DNA of 43,811 nt from Sphingomonadales bacterium (GTDB lineage: Bacteria > Pseudomonadota > Alphaproteobacteria > Sphingomonadales > Sphingomonadaceae). A program made the translations under genes and the position numbers. Location: positions 1 through 43,811 of the forward strand of contig JAAURJ010000023.1 of assembly GCA_012032285.1 (NCBI GenBank), read 5' to 3'. A model generated the notes under the pieces. That model made no database searches, had not been told where the DNA came from, and saw only the letters and a list, made by a program, of their open reading frames with translations. Below, piece by piece: positions 32,351 to 41,835 of this stretch; position 1 is the stretch's first letter; each line of letters opens with the position of its first letter.

Positions 32351-33136
32351 ATGGAATTAAACAACACTATTGCAGCGGTTGTCACCGGCGGCGCATCAGG
32401 CCTTGGTGCTGCTACCGCACGGGCCTTGGCCGCCAAGGGCGTGAAAGTCGCGCTGTTCGATATGAACGCCGAAAAAGGCGAGGCGCTCGCCGCCGAAATT
32501 GGCGGAATATTCTGCAAGGTTAATGTCACCAGCGATGAAGAGGTTGATGCCGGTTTTGAAAAGGCACGGGCCGCACACGGACAGGAGCGTATTCTTGTCA
32601 ACTGCGCCGGTATCGGCAATGCAATCAAAACCGCCAGCCGTGCAAAAGAAGATGGCAGCATCAGGCATTTTCCCGTCAGTGCTTTTGACTTTGTGGTTCA
32701 GGTCAATCTGATCGGCACATTTCGGTGTATCGCCAAATCGGCGGCGGGAATGCTGACGCTCGATCCCATGGATGAAAACGGCGCACGCGGGGCAATTGTT
32801 AATACCGCATCCGTTGCAGCAGAAGACGGACAAATGGGTCAGGCCGCCTATTCCGCATCCAAAGCCGGTGTGGTCGGTATGACCCTGCCCATCGCCCGTG
32901 ATTTGAGCCGGGAGGGGATCCGCGTTAACACGATCCTGCCGGGCATTTTCGATACGCCGCTGCTCGCCGCTGCGCCGCAAAATGTACGCGACGCTTTGGG
33001 CGCGTCGGTGCCCTTTCCGCAGCGACTGGGTCAGCCCGATGAATATGCGAAACTGGCGCTGTGTATGATTGAAACCGATTATTTCAACGGTGAAGACGTG
33101 CGCTTGGATGGGGCGATCCGTATGGCCCCGCGCTAA
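32351..33136 (+). CDS. SDR-family 3-hydroxyacyl-CoA dehydrogenase (HSD10-like)
   Basis: 261 residues. TGGASGLGAATARAL is the NAD-binding loop, VNCAGIG the NAG-type motif, and VNTASVAAEDGQMGQAAYSASKAG holds the Ser, Tyr and Lys of the active site. The long insert AIKTASRAKEDGSI before the NLIGTF strand and the ending PFPQRLGQPDEYAKL are typical of type 2 3-hydroxyacyl-CoA dehydrogenases (human HSD17B10 group). It should oxidise the hydroxyacyl-CoA formed by the hydratases, delivering substrate to the adjacent thiolase. Cytosolic. Confidence 0.9.
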   Translation: MELNNTIAAVVTGGASGLGAATARALAAKGVKVALFDMNAEKGEALAAEIGGIFCKVNVTSDEEVDAGFEKARAAHGQERILVNCAGIGNAIKTASRAKEDGSIRHFPVSAFDFVVQVNLIGTFRCIAKSAAGMLTLDPMDENGARGAIVNTASVAAEDGQMGQAAYSASKAGVVGMTLPIARDLSREGIRVNTILPGIFDTPLLAAAPQNVRDALGASVPFPQRLGQPDEYAKLALCMIETDYFNGEDVRLDGAIRMAPR

Positions 33137-33166
33137 AAGGCCATATAAGGATGAAGGAGTAAGATG

Positions 33167-34038
33167 ATGGGTGATTTTACGCAAATCCGCTATGCAGTGG
33201 CGGATAATATCGCGACGATCACCCTTATCGCCCCGAAAAAATGAACGCCTTCACCCCTGTGATGATGGCGGAGCTCATCGCCGCATTTGATGCGGCAGAC
33301 GGTAATGATGATGTCCGCGCGGTCATCGTCACTGGCGAGGGCGACCGCGCCTTTTGCGCCGGGGCCGATTTGACCCCCAAAGGCGGCGGACAGGTTTTTG
33401 CCGATAATGAAGAGGTGGAAAACCTGTCCGATGAGCGCGTTCGCGATGGCGGCGGACAAGTTACTTTACGGATATTCGAATGCAAAAAACCGGTGATCGG
33501 CGCGATTAACGGCGCGGCTGTCGGTATTGGTGCGACCATGCAATTGCCCATGGATTTTCGTCTTGCAAGCAAGACCGCCCGTTTCGGCTTCGTCTTTGCA
33601 CGGCGCGGTATCGTTCCCGAAGCGGCATCCAGTTGGTTTCTGCCGCGGCTCGTCGGGATACCGCAGGCATTGGAATGGTGCATGACGGGCCGGGTGTTCG
33701 GGTCGCAGGAGGCGCTGTCTGGCGGACTGGTGCGCAGCGTGCATGAACCAGAAGAATTAATGCCCGCCGCAATCGCGCTGGCCCGCGAAATTGCCGATAA
33801 CACTGCGCCGGTTTCGATTGCGCTGACCCGCGCGATGTTGTGGCGCCTGTCCGCCGCCGATCATCCGATGGAGGCGCATAAGATTGACAGCCGGGCGATA
33901 TATCGCCGCTCGCGGTCGGGCGATGCGCAAGAAGGTATCGCCAGCTTTCTGGAAAAAAGAGCGCCCAACTATCCCGATACAGTGGCATCGGACCTGCCCG
34001 ATTTTTATCCTTGGTGGGATGCCGTCAGCTATGGATAA
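33167..34038 (+). CDS. Enoyl-CoA hydratase/isomerase, second copy (one frameshift)
   Basis: Repaired length about 290 residues. From ATG 33167 (AAGGAG seven bases upstream; ATG 33164 is an alternative) the frame reads GDFTQIRYAVADNIATITL and then breaks. One A missing at 33227 (CTTATCGCC for CTTAATCGCC) would restore NRPEKMNAFTPVM, the standard crotonase signature, which is otherwise found from 33241 on. Later motifs are GDRAFCAGADL for the first oxyanion loop and INGAAVGIGATMQLPMDFRLA for the second. It acts in the same beta-oxidation route as its neighbours, possibly on a longer or branched chain. Confidence 0.85.
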
Positions 34039-34093
34039 ATCCGTCAAAGAGGTTTAGCAGCAATGTTTGACAAATCCGCATGGGAGGGCGGTG

Positions 34094-34732
34094 ATGGAAT
34101 CACATAAACAGAATAATATAGAGCATGGCAATGAAAGTGGCGGTGCACGTGCCCAATTGCTCGAATCGGCATCCCAAATTATGCGCGACGGCGATGTGGT
34201 GGATTTGTCGCTATCCGAACTTTCGCTGCGTTCGGGGCTGAACAGCGCATTGGTCAAATATTATTTCGGGAATAAAGATGGCTTGCTGCAAGCTCTGCTC
34301 GAACGGGATATGGGTAATGTGGTTGCGGCGTTGCAGGCTCTGGTCGCAAAGGACATGGATCCGGAACAAAAATTGCGGCTGCATATCGGCGCGGTGATTG
34401 ATACCTATTATGCTTTTCCCTATCTGAACCGCTTGCTGATGCGGATGATCCGTGACAGCGCCCCAGCCGATGCCAAACGGATTGCAGAACTATATCTGAA
34501 ACCGATTTCCGATGCTTATACTGCACTGGTTGCCGAAGGGGTGAGCGCGGGCAAATTCCGTGATCTGGATCCACAGCTTTTCTATTTCACCGTCACTGGT
34601 TCTGCCGACCGATTTTTCAATGCACGGCAAGTGCTGAAACATTGTTATGATCAGGACGATCTGAGCGAAAAGATACGTGACCGGTACCGCGAACATACGG
34701 TCGATATCATTATGCGCGGGCTTCTGGTTTAG
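34094..34732 (+). CDS. TetR-family transcriptional regulator
   Basis: About 212 residues from ATG 34094, with GGAGGG five bases upstream; the longer frame starts at a TTG without a ribosome site. The N-terminal HTH is visible in ARAQLLESASQIM, DLSLSELSLRSGLNSALVKY and YFGNKDGLLQALLERD. The C-terminal ligand domain is all-helical. It lies at the end of the thiolase unit and converges on the CaiB-like gene (4 bases between stops). It is the only TetR gene in the window, so it is the obvious candidate to bind the three 20-bp palindromes at 25801, 31106 and 35983. The ligand is probably an acyl-CoA of the pathway, by analogy with FadR-type TetR proteins. Confidence 0.88.
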   Translation: MESHKQNNIEHGNESGGARAQLLESASQIMRDGDVVDLSLSELSLRSGLNSALVKYYFGNKDGLLQALLERDMGNVVAALQALVAKDMDPEQKLRLHIGAVIDTYYAFPYLNRLLMRMIRDSAPADAKRIAELYLKPISDAYTALVAEGVSAGKFRDLDPQLFYFTVTGSADRFFNARQVLKHCYDQDDLSEKIRDRYREHTVDIIMRGLLV

Positions 34733-34736
34733 GAAT

Positions 34737-35936
34737 CTAGTCCTTAAATCCCAAAGCCGCCCTTATCTCTTCCCCGTCGGCATCGGGGCGGGGCGGATTG
34801 GCATAGGTGGTAACCGGGGTTCCTGTATACAGCACCGGGTGACGCATCGACCTATATCTGCCCATATGTTCGCCCTCGCGCAGTTCGAAAAAGCCAACCT
34901 GTTGCAAATGCGGATCGGCAATCACATCATCCATACGTTGGTAGCGCATGGCAGGAATATTATGATCATCGAGTATCGCCACCCATTCATCGGTTGTCTT
35001 GGTAGCGGCAACTTCCTCGATGATAGCGTATAGATCGCCGACATTATTCGCCCGTTCCTGATAAGTTGAAAAACGCGGATCATCGAACACGCCGGGCCGC
35101 CCGCCCAATTCAAAAAATTGACGCCATTGATTATCATTATAGGGCACAATGGCGATATAGCCATCGGCGGTCGGATAGGGACGGCGGCGCGGGTTGATCG
35201 AACGGGTATAGGCAAGCTTGCCATTGCCGGGGAGGAACGTTTCGCCAAACAGATTTTCCACCATGTGAAACCAGGTAAAGACTTCGAACATCGGCATTTG
35301 GACAAATTGCCCGCCCTGTCCATTGTGCCGGGCAATGATTGCTGCCATTACCGCCTGCGCCGCAAACAGCCCGCTGACCTTATCCGCGACCAAGGATGGG
35401 GCATAGCTAGGCCGTCCGCCATCGCGCATTTCAGAAAGCGAGGCAAAGCCCGACGCCGCCTGAATCAGATCGTCATAGGCCTGACGCTCACCATATTCGC
35501 CGTCCGCCCCAAATCCGGCACAATGTACATAGATGATGTCGGGGTTGATCGCCTTGACCGCTTCATAGCCAAAGCCGAGCCTTTCCATTCCGGCCATGCG
35601 GACATTATGGATGAACACATCGGCATCCTCCAGCAAAGCCGACAATATCGCCTTGCCATTGTCGGTTTTGACATTCAGGTTCATCGCCTTTTTATTGCGG
35701 TTAAGGGCGGCAAATATCGGACCCAGATCCTTGGTTGGGCTATCGCCTGCATAGCGCATCAAATCACCCGGCGTATTGCCTTCGCTATTTTCAATCTTAA
35801 TCACTTCTGCACCGAGATCAGCAAGTTGCAACGTGGCAAATGGGCCGAGCACGACGGTCGCCATATCGACGACTTTAATGCCTTTGAGCGGACCGGTTGG
35901 TTCGACATCCCATTTCAGCTTTGGCCATTTCGCCAT
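34737..35936 (-). CDS. CaiB/BaiF-family CoA-transferase
   Basis: About 399 residues from ATG 35936, which has AAGGAG upstream; the longer frame to 35969 lacks one. LKGIKVVDMATVVLGPFATL, LGAEVIKIENSEG and NRNKKAMNLNVKTD are the N-terminal signatures. The catalytic Asp is in QAYDDLIQAASG. Family III CoA-transferases move CoA between carboxylic acids; some members are racemases. It is divergent from the SCP2-type thiolase gene, and operator-like site 3 lies between the two, so both probably belong to the same regulon as the beta-oxidation genes. Confidence 0.9.
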   Translation of the reverse strand: MAKWPKLKWDVEPTGPLKGIKVVDMATVVLGPFATLQLADLGAEVIKIENSEGNTPGDLMRYAGDSPTKDLGPIFAALNRNKKAMNLNVKTDNGKAILSALLEDADVFIHNVRMAGMERLGFGYEAVKAINPDIIYVHCAGFGADGEYGERQAYDDLIQAASGFASLSEMRDGGRPSYAPSLVADKVSGLFAAQAVMAAIIARHNGQGGQFVQMPMFEVFTWFHMVENLFGETFLPGNGKLAYTRSINPRRRPYPTADGYIAIVPYNDNQWRQFFELGGRPGVFDDPRFSTYQERANNVGDLYAIIEEVAATKTTDEWVAILDDHNIPAMRYQRMDDVIADPHLQQVGFFELREGEHMGRYRSMRHPVLYTGTPVTTYANPPRPDADGEEIRAALGFKD

Positions 35937-35982
35937 AATCCACTCCTTTTGCCTTTTTAATGCTTGCAAGCCTCCGCAGGCT

Positions 35983-36002
35983 ATTTAATCAGATGATTAA
36001 AC
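35983..36002. promoter_or_regulatory. Operator-like palindrome, site 3 (ATTTAATC-AGAT-GATTAAAC)
   Basis: Seven-base arms TTTAATC/GATTAAA with a 4-base centre. It is placed in the divergent region 47 bases before the CaiB-like ATG and 19 bases before the ATG at 36021. Same family as sites 1 and 2. Confidence 0.65.
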
Positions 36003-36020
36003 TGATGGGAAAAGGATGCA

Positions 36021-37511
36021 ATGACTGATTTTGACGAAAATGCCCCGGTGATCATTGCGGTGGGCGAAGGCAAGCAGAACATCAGTGGGGCGGGAATGGC
36101 CTTCGCCCAAGGATTTGGCGGGTGCCGCGATCCAAACAGCGCTGACCGATAGCGGACAGTCGGCGCAGCTATCGGCGGCGATCGATTGTATCGCCGCAAT
36201 CCGCACCTTCGAAGACAGCGGTCTTTCAATGGGTACAGGCACCCCCGATAATGTGCCCCAAAGCTATGCACAGGCAGGCGGGGTGGAGCCGGACCATTTC
36301 CTATATGCTGATATTGGCGGCCAAAGTCCTCAAGCGATGGTGAATGAAATGGCGGGCGCGGTGCGGCGCGGCGAATATCGCGCGGTGCTGATCGCAGGGG
36401 CAGAGGCCAATGGCACCGCCAAACGCGCCCGCAAACAGAGCGTGAAGCTGGATTGGACGCAGAAATCGGACAGGGACTATGACAATCGGATAAGCAGCTT
36501 TGCGATATTAAGCCGGGCTGAAATCCGCAATGGCATCATCTCCATGCCGCTGGCCTATAGCCTGATTGAGACCGCACGGCGTGCGCGGCTGGGACTCGGC
36601 GTCACAGGTTATGAGGCCGAAATGGCGGCGCTATGGGCGGCCTTTTCCGAACGCTCGTTGGAACGCATTCATGCCCAATTTGCCCGAAAATGGGACGCAG
36701 GGGCGTTACAATCGGGCGGTGACGGCAATTACCGGCTAACGCAAATTTACCGCCGCTGGATGGTGGCACAGGACGCGGTCGATGTGGCAGCGGCGTTGAT
36801 CCTGACCCGCGCGGTCTTGCCCGCCAATTGGGGATAACAGATGATAAAATGATATGGCTGGCGGGCGCCGCCGAAGCGTCCGATTTACCGGTTAGCGAAC
36901 GGGCCAATATGGCGAGCAGCGACGCGCTGAGCTTTGCGATTGCCGCTGCGCTGGATCAGGCGAAGGTGACAGCGGCTGATTTAGGCCCAGTTGATATTTA
37001 CAGCTGTTTTCCCTGCGCCGTATTCGCCGCCATGGACGCTATGGACAGTCCCGAACGGACGCTGGGCGATTATACGCTGACCGGCGGGCTAAGCTTTTTT
37101 GGCGGGCCGGGCAATGGCTATGCGCTACACAGCCTGACGGCGATGGCGCAGGCGCTGCGCCGGGATGGAAGCAGGCCCGCACTGGTTACCGCCAATGGCG
37201 GGGTGATGTCGAAACAAGCGGTGGGTGTCTATAGTGCGCAAGCCCCGGCAAAACCTTGGCAGGGGGAGGTGGCCGGCGGTTATCGGCCGCAAAGCAGGGA
37301 GATTGACCATGCGCCCTCTGGCCGAGGCCGAATCATTAGCTTTTGCCAACCCATGGTGCAGGATATTCCCGGCGCGGCGACGCTATTGCTGGACATGGCG
37401 GACGGCAGGCGCGCTTTAGCGGTGATGGAGGCGGCGGCGGACCACGATCTTTGCGGCCAATATGTTCAGGTCATGGCGGGAGAAAAACGGCATAAAGCGG
37501 CGCTGGAATGA
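36021..37511 (+). CDS. SCP2-type thiolase-like acetyl-CoA acetyltransferase (two frameshifts)
   Basis: Repaired length about 496 residues. ATG 36021 opens MTDFDENAPVIIAVGE. An extra G at 36069-36070 shifts the frame, which resumes as EWPSPKDLAGAAIQTAL and continues to VDVAAALILTRA. A missing base near 36810 shifts it again to LARQLGITDDKMIWLAGA, YSCFPCAVFAAMDAM and GGLSFFGGPGNGYALHSL. This order is that of the SCP-x/acetyltransferase group. The position of the usual nucleophilic Cys reads GGQSPQ, so a normal thiolase reaction is doubtful. Relatives act in steroid and branched side-chain shortening, sometimes as retro-aldolase partners. Downstream of operator-like site 3. Confidence 0.75.
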
Positions 37512-37563
37512 TAAAGGATTTTGGGGTATAAGGATGCGGGGACGGATATAGAGGAGTGTTGTT

Positions 37564-38004
37564 ATGACCATGGCTTATACAAAGCGTTTGCCCTTTATTG
37601 TGCCTGTGTTGGCGCTGGCTCTTGCGGCCTGTTCAGGCGGCGATGTGGCATCGACACCCGCGCCCTTAACCGCAAAGCAAAGCGAACGGTTGGACAAGGA
37701 AATAGGCAATAGAATTGCCGGAAAACCGGTAAACTGCCTGAGCAGCAGCCCGCAAAGCAATTCGATCCGGATCAGTGATAACATCATTTTATACAAAACG
37801 GGCAGCACCGTTTATAAAAGCCAGCTTGACTATAGCTGCCGCGGTCTTGCCAATGATGATGATGTCATGGTGGTGGAAACCTTTGGCGGCTATTATTGCA
37901 AAGGGGATATATTCCAACTGGTGGACCGTTTTGGCGGCATACCCGGGCCGATTTGCCGCTTCGGTGCTTTTGTACCCTATCGCAAAGCCGATGGCGGTAG
38001 CTGA
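37564..38004 (+). CDS. Small predicted lipoprotein
   Basis: 146 residues. A lipoprotein signal (RLPFIVPVLALALAACSGG) places the lipid-modified Cys near residue 23. The mature part has about 120 residues with three further Cys (VNCLSSS, YSCRGL, YYCKGD) and one more in GPICRFG, so disulfides in the periplasm are likely. I do not recognise a functional family. GGAG upstream of the ATG supports the start. It follows the thiolase-like gene by 52 bases and is not obviously part of that pathway. Confidence 0.75.
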   Translation: MTMAYTKRLPFIVPVLALALAACSGGDVASTPAPLTAKQSERLDKEIGNRIAGKPVNCLSSSPQSNSIRISDNIILYKTGSTVYKSQLDYSCRGLANDDDVMVVETFGGYYCKGDIFQLVDRFGGIPGPICRFGAFVPYRKADGGS

Positions 38005-38092
38005 ATTTTCCCTGAAGCGGGCGTCTGCGACCGAAAAGCGTCGCTTCGCTGCGGGAGAGAAGCGTTAACGCTGTTTCCAAAGCGGTGAACGT

Positions 38093-39331
38093 TTACCGCC
38101 CGACAGGGATCAGGCCGAACAGCTTGCGCTTGCCGCCTTCATCTTTCACCTTGCCGCCGCTACCCGATTTCATCACATTGCGTTTGAACAATATCACCCC
38201 GATCCGCAGCAGCAATATGGTGAAGAATATCTGGCCTATCACTGCCACGCCATGATGCCACAATGTCGGCACTTGTGCCGACCGCGCGATCATAGCAAAG
38301 GGCGAGCTGAAGGGGAATATCGCGGCTATTTTTTCGATCGGCTTGTCGAGCTGCGTCACGGTATAGGCGGCAAAGAAAAAGATAATCAGCTGCACCATAG
38401 TGACCGGCATGGACAATGTCTGCACCTCGCGCACTGTGGCGGCCATCGCGCCAATCCCAAGGAACAAGGCGCCGAGCATCAAATAGGTCATGGTGAAATA
38501 GATTATGCCTAGTATCAGGAATATAGGCCAGCCGACGGCGGGCGCAGGGATTGCCCCTGCGGGGATCTCCGCCACCACAAGCGAGAATATGCCAAGCCCG
38601 GTGCCGATCCAGATGGTCAAGCCAATGAGCGACATAATCAACATGGCGAATAATTTGCCGATAAACACCGATTCAATCGGGATAGAGGCGGCCAAAATCT
38701 CAATGATCTTGTTCGATTTTTCCTCGACCAGATTGCTTAACACCATACCAGTTAGCAATACGGTGAGGAAATACATGATCACCTGCGCCAGTTGCCCTGT
38801 CACTTGCTGCCCTTTTTTGGCGCCGCTTGCGCTTTTGACGACAATTTCGATCTGCGGCTTTGGCATTTGCGTCGATTGGCCATTCACAGCATAGCTGATC
38901 AGGTTGGCAATTTCGTCATCATTGCGGTCTGCCTCTGTTTTCGTGGCAGTGATGACAGGTTTTTCCAGCGTGCCGGAAACCACCGCGACCAGATTATTTT
39001 TCTTATCCGTCAGATATTCTCGCGGGCTTTTCGCGCCAGCGGAATCGGGGGCGCCAATAGCCTTTAACTCGGGATACCAACCATCGCCCAGCTGTTCGCT
39101 TAGTTCATTGCGAACACTAACCAGCTTGGCTGCTTCATCGGCTTGCATCAGCACGCCGACCATCGGTTTATCGGCATCTTTTGCTATTTGCCCGCCGAGG
39201 CTTCCCGCCGCCACTGCGACAATCACAGGGAAAAGCGGCCCCAATAGGAACAGAATGAACGCCTTGGAAAATATGATCGCCGTCAAATCACGGCGGCCAA
39301 TGACGATAGCGGCCCGGATAATCTCTTTCAT
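38093..39331 (-). CDS. ABC-2 type transporter permease (NatB-like)
   Basis: 412 residues. One N-terminal membrane segment (AFILFLLGPLFPVIVAVAAG) is followed by a large soluble loop of about 150 residues, then a cluster of five or so hydrophobic helices between residues 180 and 380. MVLSNLVEEKSNKIIEIL is the conserved ABC-2/NatB signature. It starts inside the stop codon of the ATPase gene (TAATG overlap), so the pair forms one exporter. NatAB-type systems export sodium or hydrophobic compounds; the cargo here is unknown. It is placed in the inner membrane. Confidence 0.88.
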   Translation of the reverse strand: MKEIIRAAIVIGRRDLTAIIFSKAFILFLLGPLFPVIVAVAAGSLGGQIAKDADKPMVGVLMQADEAAKLVSVRNELSEQLGDGWYPELKAIGAPDSAGAKSPREYLTDKKNNLVAVVSGTLEKPVITATKTEADRNDDEIANLISYAVNGQSTQMPKPQIEIVVKSASGAKKGQQVTGQLAQVIMYFLTVLLTGMVLSNLVEEKSNKIIEILAASIPIESVFIGKLFAMLIMSLIGLTIWIGTGLGIFSLVVAEIPAGAIPAPAVGWPIFLILGIIYFTMTYLMLGALFLGIGAMAATVREVQTLSMPVTMVQLIIFFFAAYTVTQLDKPIEKIAAIFPFSSPFAMIARSAQVPTLWHHGVAVIGQIFFTILLLRIGVILFKRNVMKSGSGGKVKDEGGKRKLFGLIPVGR

Positions 39332-40263
39332 TATAGTTCCTCCGCCAGCGGTTGATCCATTTCGGCCGCCACCTGTTCACCTGCTATTGCGACAAAGGCA
39401 TCATGCAGGCCGGGCCGTTCGATCGAAAGCGAGCGCACACCGGCCTTACCCTCGACCAAAGCGGTCAATAAAGGCTCGACGCCGGTTTCGGGCAGGGTAA
39501 AATGCCACCAATTGCCCTGCGCCCTGCAATCACCGGGTAAAGCGCTACGCCAAGGCCCGTCAAGGTTTTCGGTTTCCAGATGCACTTGCGGGCGCAGCCG
39601 GTCGCGGGCCGCAGACACCAGCCCGTTAAAGCTGATCTTGCCCTTTGCAATGATTGCGATGCTTTCACACAGCCGTTCGGCATGGGCGATGACATGGGTG
39701 GAAAATATCACCGTCACGCCCCTGTCTGCCTGTGCCCGGATCATCCGTTCCAGCTTCGCCTGGTTAAGCGCATCAAGCCCCGAAAAAGGTTCATCCAGCA
39801 CGATCAGCTTCGGGTCATGCACAATGGTACCGATGAGCTGCACGGTTTGTGCCATGCCTTTGGACAGCTGCTTAATCTGGCGGTCTGCAGCATAGCCAAG
39901 CCCTGCTTCCTCCATCAGCACGCGGCCTTTTTCGCGCGCCTCTTTCAATGCCATTCCGCGAAGGGCACCCATGAAAGCGATGGTATCCACCGCCCGCATC
40001 GATTGGTATAATCCGCGTTCTTCGGGCAAATAGCCGACAATGCGTGACTGGCTGATCGGTTTTGCCGAGCCAAGCAAGGTCCGGCTGCCGGCATCGGGGT
40101 CGATAATGCCCAATAATGTGCGCAGCATCGTCGTCTTGCCCGCACCATTGGGGCCTAATATACCGAATATACTGCCTTCGGGAATATTCAGGTCCACGCC
40201 GTCTACCGCGCGGAACCCGTCAAATTCTTTCACAAGGCCGCGCGCCTCGATTGCATTTGCCAT
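39331..40263 (-). CDS. ABC transporter ATP-binding protein (NatA-like)
   Basis: 310 residues. Walker A is GPNGAGKTTM, the signature loop reads LSKGMAQTVQL (LSxG form), Walker B is LIVLDEPFSGLD and the switch His lies in FSTHVIAHAERL. A C-terminal extension of about 90 residues (from LRPQVHLETENL) is the DUF4162-like tail often found on NatA-type ATPases. It drives the permease encoded immediately downstream. Divergent from queG with 45 bases between the start codons. Confidence 0.92.
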   Translation of the reverse strand: MANAIEARGLVKEFDGFRAVDGVDLNIPEGSIFGILGPNGAGKTTMLRTLLGIIDPDAGSRTLLGSAKPISQSRIVGYLPEERGLYQSMRAVDTIAFMGALRGMALKEAREKGRVLMEEAGLGYAADRQIKQLSKGMAQTVQLIGTIVHDPKLIVLDEPFSGLDALNQAKLERMIRAQADRGVTVIFSTHVIAHAERLCESIAIIAKGKISFNGLVSAARDRLRPQVHLETENLDGPWRSALPGDCRAQGNWWHFTLPETGVEPLLTALVEGKAGVRSLSIERPGLHDAFVAIAGEQVAAEMDQPLAEEL

Positions 40264-40308
40264 ATATTTTGCCCCAAAGAGATTATCGTCATTACATAGA
40301 GTCGGTGC

Positions 40309-41433
40309 GTGAATAGAGACAAGATAAAATTGGTTAATGCCTTAAAAGAACGTGCGACCGAGGAGGGTTTTGCCGCCTGCGCTATCGCACCTGCTGCTTT
40401 GTCCGAACAAACGGCGAAGCGGTTTCGCGGCTGGCTGGATGACGGGCGGCATGGCGATATGATCTGGATGGAAAACCGCGCCGATGAACGTAGCGACCCC
40501 CAAAAGCTTTGGGGCGAGGTGCGCAGCATAATCATATTGGGGATGAGCTATGCGCCGGGGGAGGATCCAATGGCACTGGCGGACAGGCCCGATCATGCCC
40601 GCATATCGGTCTATGCCCGCGGGCGGGACTATCATGACCGTGTGAAAGGTGCGCTGAAAAGGCTGGCGGGCTGGCTGGTTCGGCAAAATGGCGCCGATGT
40701 GAAGGTGTTTGTCGATACCGCGCCAGTAATGGAAAAGGTGCTGGCTGCGGCGGCGGGCCTAGGCTGGCAGGGTAAGCATAGCAATATTGTCAGCCGCGAA
40801 CATGGCAGCTGGCTGTTCCTGGGTGCGATCTACACCAGCGCCGATTTGCCCGTTGATACCCCGATAGGCGATCGCTGCGGATCATGCCGTGCCTGTCAGG
40901 ATATATGCCCGACACAGGCGTTTCCCGCACCCTATCAGCTGGATGCAAGGCGGTGCATCTCTTATCTCACCATCGAGCATAAAGGGCCGGTGCCCCATGA
41001 TCTAAGGGAAGGGATTGGCAATCATATCTATGGCTGCGATGATTGTTTGGCGGTGTGTCCGTGGAATAAATTTGCGCAAAAAGCCGCCACGCATAAAGCC
41101 TTTCATCCCCGCGCCGAACTTAGTGCGCCGGAAATCGCCGATCTTTTGACGCTGGATGATACCGCCTTTCGTGCCCTGTTTTCCGGATCTCCGATCAAAC
41201 GCACAGGGCGTGACCGGTTTATCCGCAATGTCCTGATAGCGTCGGGTAATGCTGGAAAGTCAGATTTGGCGCTGCCGGTCATAGCGCTTTTGGATGACCC
41301 GTCCCCGCTGGTGCGCGGCGCGGCCATATGGGCGCTGGCGCAGATAGAAAGGACGGCGTTTGCCTGCGAAAAATCGCAAAGGCTGGCAAAAGAAAGCGAC
41401 GCCGATGTTATCGCCGAATGGAATTATTATTAA
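40309..41433 (+). CDS. queG: Epoxyqueuosine reductase QueG
   Basis: 374 residues, the usual length. [20 protein letters not shown] carries the catalytic Asp (D136) and the GWQGKHSN cobalamin-site segment. Two ferredoxin-type motifs, [12 protein letters not shown] (C190, C193, C196, C200) and [14 protein letters not shown] (C243, C246, C250), bind two [4Fe-4S] clusters. A C-terminal HEAT-like tail ([22 protein letters not shown]) contacts tRNA. The enzyme removes the epoxide oxygen in the last step of queuosine formation at tRNA position 34, with cobalamin as cofactor. Start is GTG 40309 with only a weak ribosome site. Its stop overlaps that of the convergent lipoprotein gene. Confidence 0.95.
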   Translation: MNRDKIKLVNALKERATEEGFAACAIAPAALSEQTAKRFRGWLDDGRHGDMIWMENRADERSDPQKLWGEVRSIIILGMSYAPGEDPMALADRPDHARISVYARGRDYHDRVKGALKRLAGWLVRQNGADVKVFVDTAPVMEKVLAAAAGLGWQGKHSNIVSREHGSWLFLGAIYTSADLPVDTPIGDRCGSCRACQDICPTQAFPAPYQLDARRCISYLTIEHKGPVPHDLREGIGNHIYGCDDCLAVCPWNKFAQKAATHKAFHPRAELSAPEIADLLTLDDTAFRALFSGSPIKRTGRDRFIRNVLIASGNAGKSDLALPVIALLDDPSPLVRGAAIWALAQIERTAFACEKSQRLAKESDADVIAEWNYY

Positions 41434-41815
41434 CGTTTCTGCAATGCGTTGACGCAGGAGGCACGGTCCACCTCCGCACCGTCGCTGCGCCGGGCATCAA
41501 CATGGGTGACAATTTCGCCGCCATCTTTGCCGTCAGGATATAAATAGGCATCCAAAACACAGGCATTGCCCGAAAATTGCAGTTTGCGGCCATATATTTC
41601 CTGTACATTCAGCCGGGGTTCGCCGAACAATCGGATGAGCGCGGCGCTGTCCTTGCCCATCACTGCTTCCAATCCCTTGACCGATACGGTGGGCCGCGGC
41701 GCGGATGTGACGGGCACATCCTTTATAGCTGTGCTGGCGCTGGCCACGGGGGCTTTGCTGCCGCCGCATCCGGCGAGCAGGGCAAACGGAAGGAGGGTGA
41801 GGAGTATTTTTGCAT
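41430..41815 (-). CDS. Small predicted lipoprotein (one frameshift in signal peptide)
   Basis: Repaired length about 128 residues. The visible long frame begins only at a GTG (41747), but upstream in the same frame it reads [18 protein letters not shown], a clear lipoprotein signal with no start codon. Adding one T to the T5 run at 41807-41811 joins it to ATG 41815 and gives [17 protein letters not shown]. The mature part has [24 protein letters not shown] and ends [13 protein letters not shown]. No function is recognised. It lies 20 bases downstream of the EI24-domain gene and is likely co-transcribed. Confidence 0.65.
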
Positions 41816-41835
41816 TTTTAATTCCAATATGCCCT

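Noticed and set aside
32396-33184. 262-codon minus-strand open frame opposite the SDR gene
   Set aside because: Antisense to an intact SDR with full active site; shadow frame.
35118-35960. 280-codon plus-strand open frame opposite the CaiB-like gene
   Set aside because: Fully antisense to a gene with clear family motifs and catalytic Asp; no recognisable domain and no ribosome site.
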